Source: Thysanoteuthis rhombus | Taxonomy: Eukaryota > Mollusca > Cephalopoda > Oegopsida > Thysanoteuthidae | Reading direction: 5' to 3' | DNA: 64,000 nt | NCBI GenBank assembly: GCA_963457665.1 | Contig: OY735202.1 | Span: forward strand, 77,066,142-77,130,141 | Shown: positions 1 through 12,239 of the stretch, piece after piece | Layout: each line of letters opens with the position of its first letter | Numbering within the stretch: the stretch's first letter is position 1 | Notes under the pieces: model-generated | Databases searched by the model: none | What the model was told of the DNA's origin: nothing | What the model saw: only the letters and a program-made list of their open reading frames with translations | Translations under genes and position numbers: made by a program

Positions 1-1616
1 AAGCAAGCAGGAGGAGCCCCGTTTTTCAGTTGCTAGGGTCAGTGTTTCTAGCCAGGAAGCATTGACCTAAACACACGCATCGTTCGTTATCCCTTTAGAG
101 CTACTAACACGGTTCTGAACCAAACGTGCTTCTAACCAGCGATAACAAATTAACCAAGATATAACTGGCGGGAGGAAATTTTATCAGTAAAATATTTCCC
201 CAACAACAGCCAGCAAGATGAGCTTACTGATCATTTCCATACGACTCGCACCCTGATCAATCTGTATGATATACCCATTAACCCCCCCCCATTCAGATAT
301 ATTTGGATTGATTTTTTTTTTTTCTTTCTTTATTTTTTCTTTTAAAAGAAAATACTGAATCTGTTTACTAGTAGTTCTAAATGGTAGGATGGGGGTATTT
401 TTATCAGCAAAATTTTCACCCCTCTGTGGAAGAGTCTAGTGTTATGGACAGCAAACAAAGAAAATCATGCTGTTGTTTATTGGAGTAGATAAAAAGTCCT
501 AGATTTCTCCTCTACTCAACCAATGTCTGTTGTTTATATTTGAGACAGATGTAGTCTTAATGACCTTTTCATTTGATTATCATTCGTACTAGTTTACTTA
601 TGATGGCAGTATTTAAATAATTTTCAAATCGCACTGAACTGAAAAAATATTAGAAAAAAACAATTCTCTACATTTTCTTGTTCTTGATCAACCAGAATGA
701 ACCCAGATTTTTTTACGCATTAAAAATAAGCGAAACTACTTTACAATTAGAATTTTGTTTGTATCATTTGTCAAGGGAGATAACTGACAAGAAATGTAGA
801 CATAGGCTTAGCATAATATGTAAGTATTTTTTTCCGTAGCTTTTCCCGTAGAATCGATATCTAGAATTTCTTTTTTTTTAACATTGGATTAACTTGACCA
901 ACCAGTTGGAGGAAGCCCTTGAATTTGAAGCCTTCCATTAAAAGGAGAACAAAACTCTGTCCTTTTGGTCTTTAGTTATCTCATCTACTAACCTCTTTCT
1001 CTCTGGGCTACACCTAAAATATCATGTGTTTTCCTCTACTTACTGTTGGAGCCAATCCTTAATTTCAATAGTCACAAGATGAAGCCTTTTTTCTTTTTTC
1101 TTCCCCCCCCCCAAAAAAAAGTGACCTTGTGTAACATGAAACGTATGATCTTGCATTATTTGTGTGGTTCATGTTGCTCTGGTGAAAAAAAATAAGTATC
1201 AATTCATATGAGCTTTCTCACTACCTTTTTTTTTTCTTCCAATAAAAAAAAAGCCTATTTTACTGGGTTTTTTTCTATTTTCATTTTATAAAAAAATCTA
1301 CTGTACTATTTCAGTTTTACCTTCAACATGGATATTTAAATTTGATATTTACGAGAATGAATTTACAAATGTTCACTTAGTGCGTGCCATTTTGAATATA
1401 ATATATAATAGTTGTACACAAGCAGGTGTGTTATATATCATACAGTGAGCGCAAAAGGTATCCGATAAATTTTTCAAGTTCATTTTAACCTACTTAGATA
1501 CACTTTACCGAATTGACCGAATTAGGACGAATGATTTCTGATTTTTGCCCATGACTTTACAATGTTCAATCTAGTTTCAATATTTGTTGAAATTTTCATC
1601 AAGCTTGAAAACTGGA
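1..1616. other. No gene seen; homopolymer-rich
   Basis: I see no credible exon here on either strand. The stretch contains C10, T12 and A9 type runs and otherwise unassigned AT-rich DNA. It is either the first intron or the 5' flank of GNS. Confidence 0.5.
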
Positions 1617-1940
1617 GTTAACTTTATTCTAATACCATAGCATGAACAACCCTCACCAAATATTAGGGTTGTAAATTGATATGTAAATTTCATGTTCAGC
1701 CATTGTGATTTGAGCTCCTGATCAACTTATCGGGAGGCTTTTTTACTGACTGAACTAAATTGACAAGCCATACTTTTAATGAAAATTGATCATACAGGTA
1801 TGAATAGGCTTATTTGATTTTAATAAGTACATTTCTACAAAAGATATTTTTGGTTTTTATTTATATATGCAACACAGAAGTTGCAGTAATCATCTTCAGT
1901 AGAAGTAGAGTTTGACCCTGCAGCAGTCGGTCTTGTTTTA
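1617..1940 (-). repeat. Family B tRNA-like SINE, decayed copy
   Basis: The order CCTCACCAAATATTAGGG, then ACTGAACTAAATTGACAAG, then CAGTAATCATCTTCAGT, then GTTTGACCCTGCAG is shared with copies near 22.5, 26.0 and 29.4/30.2 kb. The tRNA-like part is badly eroded here and is only recognisable by alignment to the copy at 26.0 kb. Confidence 0.6.
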
Positions 1941-2218
1941 TATTTTTATCCCTAACCAAAATTCTTTCAGCTGTATAAGGATGTTAAAATCAACTTTTTG
2001 AAATGTACATCACGCTTTTTTTGTACTATAATATATATATATATATGTTTTATGCAAACCAGTGTGTTGCACATAGAATAAAAAAATTCTGCTCCTTGTG
2101 AGATAAATATCTAAAAAAAAAAAAAAAAATTCAATTCAAAATTTTAAAATAAAAATTTGCATATAAATAGTTTAAGGGGAGAATGCCTTATTTAGATGTT
2201 GGAATAAAGTATTTTGAA

Positions 2219-2636
2219 TGTTAGGAATGGTCAACGTACTTTTCTTCAGGTTTCAAGTTGGTTTGGCTGGCTATGTAGCCTGTGTACAGACCACACCAAT
2301 GAAGCTAGGGGGCAAAAAATTCAGACATTTACTCCTGATGTCTACAAAAAAATTTTTTTAATATTTTTTTTTTTACCTACCCCCTCCTCCATGGGGGCCC
2401 ATTAACTTGTGTCTGTTAGCATTGATGCTTGTATTTAAAAAATCCAGACTTTTTTTTTTTTTTTTTTTTTTTTAGTAACTCTACCCAACTAAAGGCAAGA
2501 AGTAATTTATTTATTGATCACCCATTTTTCAATATTTTTTATCATTGACCCCCCCCCCCAAACCTGGCATGCTGCCAAAAGACACCAGTCATGTGGCGGT
2601 TTTTATTGAGTGACCAACCAGACTTGTTTTATTGAA
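2219..2636 (+). repeat. Family A dispersed repeat, copy 1
   Basis: It begins with TTTCTTCAGGTTTCAAGTTGGTTTGGCTGGC and the shared CAGACCACACCAATGAAG block. It contains the TGATCACCC and GGCATGCTGCCAAAAG blocks and ends at GTGACCAACCAGACTTG. The same ordered blocks recur ten times in the window. Confidence 0.75.
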
Positions 2637-3836
2637 TATATTATAATAAATAACTCTTTCCTCCACCCTGTTTTTGTCACTGGATCTATCTAGGGTAGTG
2701 ATGGCCCCCCTGTCAGAGTGTCCCTAACATGTATCTTAGTTTTAGGTGTGTGCATATAGATGAGAAACAGTCTACTTTTCTATTATACTTAGAAAACTCG
2801 GAGTTTGATAAAATATAATTTGTAATTTTAAAACATACTTATAAAACTAGGATAAAATGAAGCTTTTTTTTTTAAATTTTAGTTCAACGTGTTCCAATTA
2901 AAAACCACCAGCATGTCACTGCTTTGCCGTCTATGGTCTTATTGGCTTTGATTTGAATCTACAAATATTAGATTAAGTCTGCTGTCAGAATCATCATTTT
3001 TCTTCCCAGGGTATTTCAATCCTTGCAATGCTTCTCAAAAATCTGTGTGTGAGAGAGAGACCCGCTAAATAATGTAACCTTGTTAGGAAGCCCTTTATTG
3101 TCATTTGGGACAGGGTCTTTTAGATAACAATGACTAGCTAGTGACACTATGCTAAGGATATATAGAGAAATCCACTTATTGTGATCACTTAAAGTGTTAG
3201 AGAACGAATGATTTGATCACAATAAACGTTTGATAATGAGATCCTTGATTATAATAAAATAACTGCTTCCTCAGTACAAACACTCGTGCATACTAAATTG
3301 CGTTATTATACTAGCATAGTACCTGTCATTTTTGACTGATGGACCGGTACTTCTGCCATCAATCAGTGTGTAGTATCTGTGCACTCTGCCTGGGTGTCAC
3401 TCCCTGATACTTGTGCCCAAGATCAGTGTTGTATCTGTGTGTTCACTAAAAAGTGTTACACTTAAATACAGACATTGCTTTTTATATGGATTTATTAATG
3501 AAAAAATAATGGATGAATGATCTGTATCTTTTATTTTTATATTAATTTTTATTTTATTTTTTTTATTTCATTCATTTATCTTTATTTTATTTTATTTAAT
3601 TTTTTAACCCCCCCGCCTTAAAAATCACGAGACTTCCTGTATCTATTCTTAGGACTGACTCCAAACTTGGTCTTTTTTTGGCAACATCGACCAAATCAAT
3701 TTCAATGTTTTTTTTTTTTTGTCTTTTTGTTTTTTTTCTTTCCCTCTCTTTATTTGCACATGATTCTTCCACCCCCTCTCCAGTCTCTTCTCTAACTCTT
3801 CCACTTGTCCGATTCCCCCCCACCCGTCCTCTCCAG
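2637..3836. other. No gene seen
   Basis: Unassigned AT-rich DNA. A short loose duplication of CAGTGTGTAGTATCTGTG / CAGTGTTGTATCTGTGTG lies near 3363-3443. A T-rich tract (3536-3600) and pyrimidine runs precede the weak exon candidate. Confidence 0.4.
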
Positions 3837-3942
3837 CCCCCCCTCCTCCAAACCCCCTGTCAGTGAGGATGCAGCAGCGACTGCAGCATCACATGATGGT
3901 GAGACTAACAGAAGTCTGCTGACTGCCGAGCCCTCTCATCAG
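3837..3942 (+). other. Weak candidate exon, unknown gene
   Basis: A C-rich island sits between a pyrimidine tract ending CTCTCCAG (3829-3836) and CATCAG|GTGGAT (donor at 3943). One frame stays open through it (PPVSEDAAATAASHDGETN, phase 0 at the 3' end). A second frame reads SVRMQQRLQHHMM up to an alternative donor ATG|GTGAGA at 3899. I recognise neither translation. It does not supply the missing GNS N-terminus. It could be a 5' UTR exon or chance. Confidence 0.15.
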
Positions 3943-4142
3943 GTGGATAATTCTAAGATTTCAGTATTTTTAGTGTTTAGGAGTGTTGACCTCCTCCCCC
4001 TCCTATTCATTCATACATGGGGGAGGGTCTTAAGTAATTCCTTACTCACCTTGAATATCAAACTAGTAAAAGTGTGTGGTAATAGCTTTTTCAGCACTGA
4101 ATTCTCTGTTTGTTGTTGTTCGTACGCACAGACTCACACAGA

Positions 4143-4143
4143 C

Positions 4144-4181
<38 letters not shown>

Positions 4182-4190
4182 ATGTATGTA
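4143..4190. repeat. (AT)n-(GT)n microsatellite
   Basis: An uninterrupted AT dinucleotide tract passes into GT and then TATG repeats. Open frames across it (strings of YIYIYI) are artefacts of the repeat. Confidence 0.9.
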
Positions 4191-4239
4191 TATAATTATA
4201 AATTGCATTATGTTGCAATTTTATTTGAAATGATCTCCC

Positions 4240-4390
4240 GTTATTACAAAGTGAATGTATTATTTGGCCTAGACAATGTAAATAGAATAAACAATTGATG
4301 AAAATGGGGCTATTCTACTTGCATCTGATAGTGTTGCTCTTACCATTGAGCTAAACAGCTGCTGGTAATGTGAAAGCCCAAATAAGCTTA
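4240..4390 (-). repeat. Family M element: tRNA-like unit between inverted arms
   Basis: On the minus strand AGCTCAATGGTAAGAGCAAC is a tRNA A-box region. The outer parts TTATTTGGCCTAG (4258-4270) and the complement of AAGCCCAAATAAG (4373-4386) are inverted. AATAGAATAAACAATTGATG aligns with the reverse complement of the better preserved copy at 14.98-15.13 kb. Confidence 0.6.
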
Positions 4391-5131
4391 AAAAGATGTT
4401 TGACAAAACCTGGGTGGGGATTAACATAACATATTTATGTAAAATTTGAAGGTAATAGTGAAAGAGGAACATGTGTGTGTGCATATATTATACTGCATCA
4501 GCAAAAATGACGAAGCTTTAATTTTTCTACAAAAAAGTTTATCTAATTCAAAGTTTGGCATATCATATGTGCAAAATGTCCAGCTTTTACACCTGGGATG
4601 CATTTCAAGAGGAGGTGTAAATGAAAGCAGTGCAATAAATCCATTACATAAGAATTTTAACATGAATTTTTATGAATGAATACAATATTGATTTATTTTA
4701 ATATTTGAAATAAATGAATGATAACTTGATAAAATACTGTCTAAAATACCAAAAAGAAGAAAAAAATTGGGAAAATTTCAAACTGATGTAAAATCATGAC
4801 AGATTGCGTACTTCTCCCACTGCTAACACTTTTTTTCCATCAAACTTTATTTTTCTATGATAGTTGAATTCTGATCCGACAAGATTTTAAATAAATGGCA
4901 GATCTGGAAAATCCTTAGGACAATGTGAAAGATTGCGAGAATTTCAAATTAAGATCTAACCAGTTGAGGACAATGAAAATTTCATTGAAATAACTACTGG
5001 AATGAATAGATTGAAAGAAATAATTTTCCAAATTTGTCATTCATTTCAGTCAATGTTTGTGTAAGTGCGTTATATTTTGAATGTGTACGGGCGTGTGTAT
5101 ACTGCATTTCCAATACAATGTATGTTAGACA

Positions 5132-5640
5132 TTGTCAGTCAAAAATGTCAACATAAGTTTTCTCAGTTTCTAAGTCTGGTTGGCTGGCTAGTTGGCTATC
5201 TATTTATGCTGGTGTCCTGCATATGGGCCACACCAAAGGATCTACAGGGCTGAAAAATTGATCATTTACTCCTAATCAGACATAAAAACTATGTTTTGTA
5301 TTGTGTTCTTTCTATTTTTTTGTTTTTTGTTTTTTGTCTGTTTTTTAATTCTCATCCAAAATAAGTTTTTTTTTGTAGGGGTGGTAGAGGATCAATTTAC
5401 AGTGTAAGTTTATGCTAAATTGGTCCCTTTGCTTGTGTCTGGCAGCATTAATTTTTTTGAAAATTCAGGCTTTTTGGTGATCACTGTCCAACAAAATTTG
5501 AGAAGTTCAATAATTCATTCATTGATCACCTCTTTTCCCAATTTTTTCAATTGATCATCCCCCAGCAAAGCATGCTGCCAAAAGGTATTGATTGCAAAAT
5601 GGTTTCTATTGACTGACTAACCAGACATGTCTTTGACTTT
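5132..5640 (+). repeat. Family A dispersed repeat, copy 2
   Basis: All family blocks are present in order: GTCAACATAAGTTTTCTCAG, GGCTGGCTAG, GGCCACACCAAAGGA, a T-rich middle, AGTGTAAGTTTATGCTAAA, TGATCACC, AGCATGCTGCCAAAAGG, and the end GACTGACTAACCAGACATG. Confidence 0.75.
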
Positions 5641-8100
5641 GATCCTGTGATCTCTGGATAAGTCTTGCAATTGTAGCTTTTGCTTGGATGTTGGTCATGT
5701 GACCGCAATATGTAGATTTTAGTATCACTGTTCATGTCTATAAGTGTATAATTGGTCATCTAATTATTATAGATGAAAAGGAAGTGTTACCTGTATTGAA
5801 TTTATATTTTGAATTCACCTGAACTGATCATGTGACCTCGGGATAGATTTCCAATATTGTTGTATTTGTGGAGACCGATCATCTTGGTATATAATGTAGT
5901 TTGTTCCTGGATAGTGAGGTTTTGACTGTTAGAGTACATTCAACCTTTCAACATACATGTGAATGTTTATTTCCTGTATATTGGAATTGAAATTTATTTG
6001 CAGTATAAATCTTTGTACATGAGAAAGGTTAAAAATATATTGGCCAAAACATGATAACAAGAACAGTTTCTGAACAGAATCTGCCTACAATTGTTTCTGC
6101 AATAAAACTATTTGCCTCCAATTGAGTTTTTTTGTATAGTCTGCTTTCTTTCTATCTATCTTCTCTTCTCTTTCTTTTACTTTCAATCTTTTTATTTGTT
6201 GATAATTGATTCGAAAAAAGGAATAATGTGATGCAAAAAAAAGAGAAAAAATCCTCTTTCTTTGCCCACTTCCCATAGTGTGAATTTCTTTATTGACCAA
6301 TGCTATGGACTGATTTTTAAAAAAAAGCCAAAACACTATCTAACCACTCTCCCTTCGAGTCACCTAATTCTTTACAAATGCTGCAAACTGATTTGAAAAT
6401 TTGATCTTGGAATAGAATTTTCCCTCTTCTAAGAGCTGTTGACTTTCTTTGCAATTAAAAAAAAAAACAGAATTGGTTCTTAACCTAAAACATTATTTAC
6501 AGTTTTTGATCATAATTGTCAACTTTTCATTCTATTTTCCTGTTTTAAAACTATTTTTGCCAACATTATTGTTGATTTTTCAAATTTTGTTCTTGGATAA
6601 AGTATTGCAACATTATTATTAATTTTGACTTTTGTCCTTGCTTTTTGTCATAACTTTGAATTGGACCATAATCCCACAACAACAATTACCTTCATCCAAA
6701 AAGCAACTGAAAATTAGGATGAAGGTAAAAACTAGTCAAAATCAATGAAATTTGTTTCTGATTGATTAAAAGAAAAAATAATGTAAATCTATTGAGAGAT
6801 TTCAAAAAAATGGACAGACTGGTTTTCTTGAGACTTTCTACATTTTCGTTTGTCTCCAAGAAGTGTTTACCTGTTTGTATTCCCCATAAGATATAGGTCA
6901 TAACTCTATATTTACCACAAGCAATTTTTTCTTGTGTCACTTTTTTTCTTTTTTTTTTTCCCCAAATTGATTTTTAAAAGAATTATATAGTGTGACATGA
7001 AAAAAAAAAAAAATTTCTTTTTTCTTCGCCCTCTCTCTCTATCCTTCTTTTATTACAAATGCTATCAACCTATTCAAGTTTGGTCTGAATGAAAAACTTT
7101 CTGGCATTTATAGAACTAGTTGAAAACAAGAAAGATGATACTGATCAAGTAATTGATGAATCAATGACTATACTCATCTTCAGTAGTTCAGAAGTCTGAT
7201 ATGTTGACATTTGTTAACCAAGTTTGGCATAGGGTTGGAATAGAGGAGCGCCCACTGTGGAACAAACTCACTAGCAATGGCTTATAAGGCAAACTGCAAA
7301 CCATTGCTCTTTAGCAAACCCGCCACACATATGTGTCTGTCTCTTATATATTTTTATCATTCTTCCTTGTTTGTGCGCACGACCATCAAGTTTCCCCACC
7401 AAGGGTCAGTGTTTTATGTGCCTGATCTCTGGCTCTTCTGAGCTGGAATCTGCTATGCTTTCTGACCGAGAAACCTATGTAGTTATATTAAACGGAGGAG
7501 GCGGGGGCGAGGGAATGGATGTGAAGGATACTTGTAGGAAGTGAGAAAAAAAAAATTATTAGAAAACCAGGTGAAAGGAAAGTATACACATCAAGAGGGG
7601 TTAGTGATTATCTTAAATTAAGTTTTACATTATATGAATTCAAAAGTCAAAGGAAGATCTAATTTTGCCGCATTCTTTTAATATACCACAGAAACATATA
7701 CAGAGCAATATCTTGTGCACAGGGAAAACGGAAACTGGATGATGATGATGATGATGACCACCACTTGATAAGAGTTAAGCGGCTCTGAAAAGAGTACGGT
7801 CGTGTGTCCTCTGTGGAGTAGCATGCATGTGAAAAATGATCTGGCGTACAGTCCGCTCCAGCTTAACAAGATACTCTGTTCATGGGTTGGCAGAGTATAA
7901 GCTGATATGGTCTCTCCTGTGCATGGTTGGCAGTTTGAGGGTCAATTTTCAGGCAAATCTTTGGTTTGGTCTCCTTGATGACTGAACTGAAAGGGTTCAG
8001 ATTCTTTATGTAACCTGATAGAGGGACTGCTGTGTCAGTAGGTGTGTTGCTAGACTCTGACACCTACTTACCCCTTGTTATGTGATAACATCAATGACCC
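5641..8100. other. No gene seen
   Basis: AT-rich DNA with no defensible exon. 7255-7310 has a small inverted pair (CAATGGCTT... / ...AACCATTG). 7740-7760 is a short (GAT)n run. 7200-7520 is less AT-rich than its surroundings, but I recognise no protein in it. Confidence 0.4.
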
Positions 8101-8430
8101 AGAGGATTTTCATTCCATTTCTCTTGTTGAAGGTTTTCTGCTGCTTTCTCTTTTAGTTGATTTACTGAATGGAGATGGTCAATGGTCAAGAGGTAGTTTG
8201 TAGATGCATTCAAGTAGGCTCATTGACCTGTAGTTGTTTAGACCCTTCGGGTTCCCTTTTTTATGTAACCGCAATATGATTGCATTGTTCCAATCTCCTT
8301 GGACTTTGTTTTAAGCATAAGTTGAATAGAATGGCTAGTTTCTAAGTGATGACATTACCAGCTTTTTTGAGTAGGTTGATGGGGATCTTATCTGGTCCAG
8401 GTGCCTTTTCTTTGTCTGATTGGTTGTGTT
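8100..8430 (-). pseudogene. Non-LTR retrotransposon reverse transcriptase fragment
   Basis: The minus strand reads KAPGPDKIPINLLKKAGN (8362-8415), then after a frameshift NPKGLNNYRSMSLLECIYK (about 8200-8256), then DHLHSVNQLKEKAAEN (about 8130-8180). These are the fingers and motif 1-2 region of LINE reverse transcriptases, closest in style to RTE-like elements. In-frame stops, a frameshift and internal loss show that it is dead. Confidence 0.8.
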
Positions 8431-8643
8431 AAGAGAAAATGAGTACTACTTGACCTGACTTCTTGTTTAGGGTATACCTACTGCACTGTGAAAAAAAATA
8501 TACAATGTACTTGAGATTATCTTAGTGTGGGGGACAGTTGTGCAAAGATAATTGAAGATAACGATAAAAAAACCTCATCATGCCACCGAGAAACATTTGA
8601 AAACTGTATATAGTGAGAAAAGAACTTTGTCTGGTAAACTGCT

Positions 8644-8794
8644 TTAACCCTTTCAAGACAAATCTATTAAGGTGCTTAATGCTTTGAATTCTATGATATG
8701 CCATTAGATTTCTGAAAGATCTATAGATCATATGTATCCCTGTAGTCATAGAAGCCCCTGGATATATATGTCCCAGGAGTCTTGAAAGGGTTAA
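8644..8794. mobile_element. piggyBac-like MITE (TTAA target duplications)
   Basis: A 143-bp body (8648-8790) has 12-bp perfect terminal inverted repeats CCCTTTCAAGAC / GTCTTGAAAGGG. It is flanked on both sides by TTAA. TTAA duplications with CCCTTT-type ends are the hallmark of piggyBac-group elements. No coding capacity. An eroded relative lies at about 35.5-35.66 kb. Confidence 0.8.
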
Positions 8795-9975
8795 GTTATC
8801 TAATTCAACAAAATGCTCTTCTGTTTAGGGTTCTTAACTTAAACTACGCTTTAACTTGGTCAGAATAGTCTCAGTCTTCCCTACCAAAAAGAATTTTGCT
8901 CATGGGATTAATTTTGTAAGATTTTAACCCATAGTGTTATTGAGAAATCAAAATGAAAACATGGAAAAAAAAATTCTGTCTTTTATTAGTAAAGTAGTGA
9001 AAATTCAACTAAAAGTTTATGAATAGTTGATATTTTGTAATTTAAAAAAAAATAATTTAAAAATTATTGCTAATTCCCTTATGCAAAATGAAAATTACAA
9101 CAGCAGACACTTTAGTCTATCATTTTAGTGGGTTTTTTTTGTTTGTTTGTTTGTTTTTTTTCCAATATTTTTGGTTCTACAGAGTGTACTGCTATTTCTT
9201 TCCCAATTTTTTCTCCAATCTTTGTTCTTACCAATGAGAAAGATTCTGACAATAAAATCAAATTTTATATGATTCAGGAGCTTTTTTGAGTTTATATTCT
9301 ATCATGGTGACTGTAATCCCATAATGCATTTCATGCAAACCAATTAAGGCGAGGAATGAGTGAATAACTACTAATAAAGGATGTAACTTTTCCCATGTTT
9401 TCATTTCAATTTCATGATAACACATGTTCAAATCATCTTATCAGGACCCCCCCCCCATTAATTCATTTAGAAGAGTCCATCCCCCATACTCTCCTTTCTT
9501 ATAGCTGGTAGGGGTGAAACAATGACTGATAACTGTTATAAACAATGCAAGGGGCAGATCTTGGTCAAGGAGGACTTGGTATTTTGTACCACCAAGAGAC
9601 TTTTCAGTTTTTGTTTTCTTTGAAAACAAAAGAATCGTAAATTTTACGAATGGTACATCACCCCCCTGCCACCACACCACACCCCATGTGCCCATCCCAT
9701 CCCTACTGTAAATTTCTCTCTAGCGAATTAGTTTTGTTCCGATCCTACTAAATTGTGTTGGTGGCCATAGTATCCCAACCTCCCTCCGCTTATTAAGTTG
9801 TGACAGATTCCCCTACCTGTAATTAAGCACCTAAATGTAGGTAATTGAGTGATATAGTTTGCGTCCTCTTTTTCTTTTTCTCTTTATCTTATGAGATAAG
9901 GCTACTCGGAAAAGGTAGGTAAAGCTATAAATTCACTGAACATTGATAAATTCAATAATATCATAAGTTTCATCT
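8795..9975. other. No gene seen
   Basis: Unassigned AT-rich DNA. It contains a T-rich run with GTTT repeats (9133-9160) and C8 and C6 runs near 9447 and 9661. No repeat family was recognised with confidence. Confidence 0.4.
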
Positions 9976-9979
9976 TTGG

Positions 9980-10235
9980 CACTTGAGATAGTTTTGAAGA
10001 TTATTTTAATCTTCAACTTGAACTCGAGTTGTTTTTGGGAGATAGAAATGATACTTGCTTATTATTTGTCTGTCTGGTTGCCAATTGGGTCCCATCCATC
10101 CTGCTACCTACTCAGAAAGGAGAAGATATGGATTCATAGTTTGAAGTCAAAGCAAACTGTCAGCTGTGATTCGAACTCTGGTTGCTAAATTTCATTTTCC
10201 ATTCCGTCAACCATAAGGCCACCTGCACTTATTAT
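9980..10235 (-). repeat. Family C tRNA-derived SINE
   Basis: The minus strand carries GTGGCCTTATGGTTGACGG (A-box region) and AGAGTTCGAATCACAGC (B-box region), rc of 10155-10230. The body follows with GAATCCATATCTTCTC and ACCAGACAGAC, which aligns with the copy at 50.7-51.1 kb. Confidence 0.65.
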
Positions 10236-10270
10236 TCAAGAGACTAATTCTCAGAAATCCTCCCAATTAA

Positions 10271-10640
10271 AAACCGTCAAAGATGTCAACATCGTTGGTT
10301 TCTTCAGTTTTTTAAGTTTTTGGCTGACTATGTGTGGTGTGTATAGGCTCTACCAATGGAACTGGTGGGGTGAAATTTCAAACATTAACAACTTATTTTG
10401 TCTAGAAAATCCCCCCCCCCCCCGTAGATTTTTAGTGACTGGTCAAGTTACAATCTAATTTTTTTGCTAAATTGGTCACTTAATTTGTGTAGTTGCTTTC
10501 ATATTTCTTTCTTGAAAAATGAAAGGTGAGAAAAGTAACTTATTGATCTCCCCCTTTTTTTCCTAATTTTTTAATTGATCACTCCCAACATGGCATGCTG
10601 CCTAAAGATGGTCACATAGTGGTTTCTATTGAGTGGCATA
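10271..10640 (+). repeat. Family A dispersed repeat, copy 3
   Basis: GTCAACATCGTTGGTTTCTTCAG starts the copy. GGCTCTACCAATGGAACTGG, TGATCTCCCC and GGCATGCTGCCTAAAG follow. It ends in GGTTTCTATTGAGTGGC, without the final ACCAGACTTG. Confidence 0.7.
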
Positions 10641-11727
10641 TTTTCTCTCATTAATTGGTATCAAATTTGCGTCCCCCATCTTCTATCTGTACAATTCCCA
10701 GTTTTAAAAAAACCAAACTCCTAGTTATTCTTTTACTAAGGATGAACAGTGTCAAAATTTTATACATTTTTCCATCCTGAGGCAAGTTCTGGACAATTCT
10801 GAGTAACTTGGTTCATTAGTGTCCAGCACCTCCTGTCACTTTACTGAAACAGACAGTGGCGTGGTTTTTTTAATGGTTTATTTGCCTGTGACGATTGCTA
10901 AAAAATGTCTCTCTATCCCCTCCTCTTACTCCTTGGTGTTGCAGTTCATGTAGCTTCAGCTCTCAGTCAATCAAATATCAGATGTTGCTTTAGTCCATTC
11001 AAATCTTAAAAGTTTAGGCAAGTACAGATTGAACCTCCAGCAAGCTTGGCCATGGCAGAAAATACCAGTCTACAGAATTACACCCATTATTTTATTTAAA
11101 AAAAATTCTTTTTTTAAAAACAAAAGCTTCAGAATTTGCTCCTTATATTTCTTTGAATCATACATAGATAGTAGACAATTCAACTCCATAGTATTCACAC
11201 AAACTCTTTACAGAAGTTCCTATATCAATTTTCTTCAGAAACTCTATCTTTCCAACCCAGATAATGTTCTATGCTTCTGCTTTTTAGCACTAGCACCATC
11301 TTCCATACGTCTTGGTCTCTGAAGGACAAAAGTATAGTTGAACATATGAAATAAATAGATTTCTCTCACCAAAACATTTGGCTGCAGAGTTCAGCACATT
11401 GCGGTGCCAACAGATTCAAAATGCACTGGATCATACAATGCTAGATTAAAGTGGTTTTACCTGTATTATGTTCAATATCTAATCAAAGGGGAGGCACTTG
11501 GCTCCCCAGGGAAGAATTACCTTGGCAGAGAAATTTTATTCCCGGCAGGAACATATAATGGGGAAAAGAATTACTAGATGACATTTCAAAATGGGTGAAG
11601 AATTTAGGAAACCCAGGATCTGAAGGAGAGGAATGTGACCCATGACTCTTGGAAACCATCACTCTAGATGCTGTCTTGGCCCCAAATTTCCAAATATTTT
11701 ATTTTCTTTTTTTTTCAATGATATAAA
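10641..11727. other. No gene seen
   Basis: Unassigned DNA. The open frame at 11029-11322 (97 residues) has no recognisable domain and AT-driven composition, so it is not called as a gene. Confidence 0.4.
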
Positions 11728-12092
11728 AACAGGTCTAGTTGGTCACTTAATAGGAACAGTCATGTGACGAATATCTCTTGGCAGTATGCTGTGTTGGGGA
11801 TGATCAATTTGTTGGACAATGGTCACTAAGAAGTTGGAATTTTCAAAAACTAAGCATGAATGCTGGCTCAAGCTGGGTATGAATTTAGCATGAATTTACA
11901 CTGCAAATTTAATCCTCCTCACTAAAGCCCTATTTGGGGTTAGGGGATTAAAAAAAAAAAAAGTCTTGTAGACCTAATAAGGAGTTGATGTTGAAAATTT
12001 CAGCCCACTAGCTCCTTTTGATATGGCCTGTATGCGTGATACATATATACCAAGCCAGCCAACTTGAAAATAGAAGAGACCTATTTTGACAG
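11728..12092 (-). repeat. Family A dispersed repeat, copy 4 (reverse)
   Basis: This is the reverse-oriented copy. AGGTCTAGTTGGTCACTTAATAGG is the complement of the family 3' end. GGCAGTATGCTGTGTTGGGG and GATCAATTTG follow, and it ends at ACTTGAAAATAGAAGAGACC, the complement of the 5' end. A short extra family A scrap (GTAAGTTTATGCTACATTGG) lies at 12145-12165. Confidence 0.7.
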
Positions 12093-12239
12093 TTTTAGTT
12101 GACAATATCTAATAATATCACTTGGAAGTAGGCGATTCACTATGTAAGTTTATGCTACATTGGTGCCTTGGTTTGAGTGGTGGAAATTTTCCCTACATTG
12201 TAGTTGTATGTCAAAACCACATCTCACCTCACTATATAT

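Noticed and set aside
4110-4298. Open frames with [13 protein letters not shown]
   Set aside because: Translation of an (AT)n-(GT)n microsatellite.
7740-7760. GATGATGATGATGATGACCACC as the missing GNS DDQD exon
   Set aside because: A simple (GAT)n run reading DDDDDHH, without the DQD motif, flanking GNS residues or a phase-0 donor.
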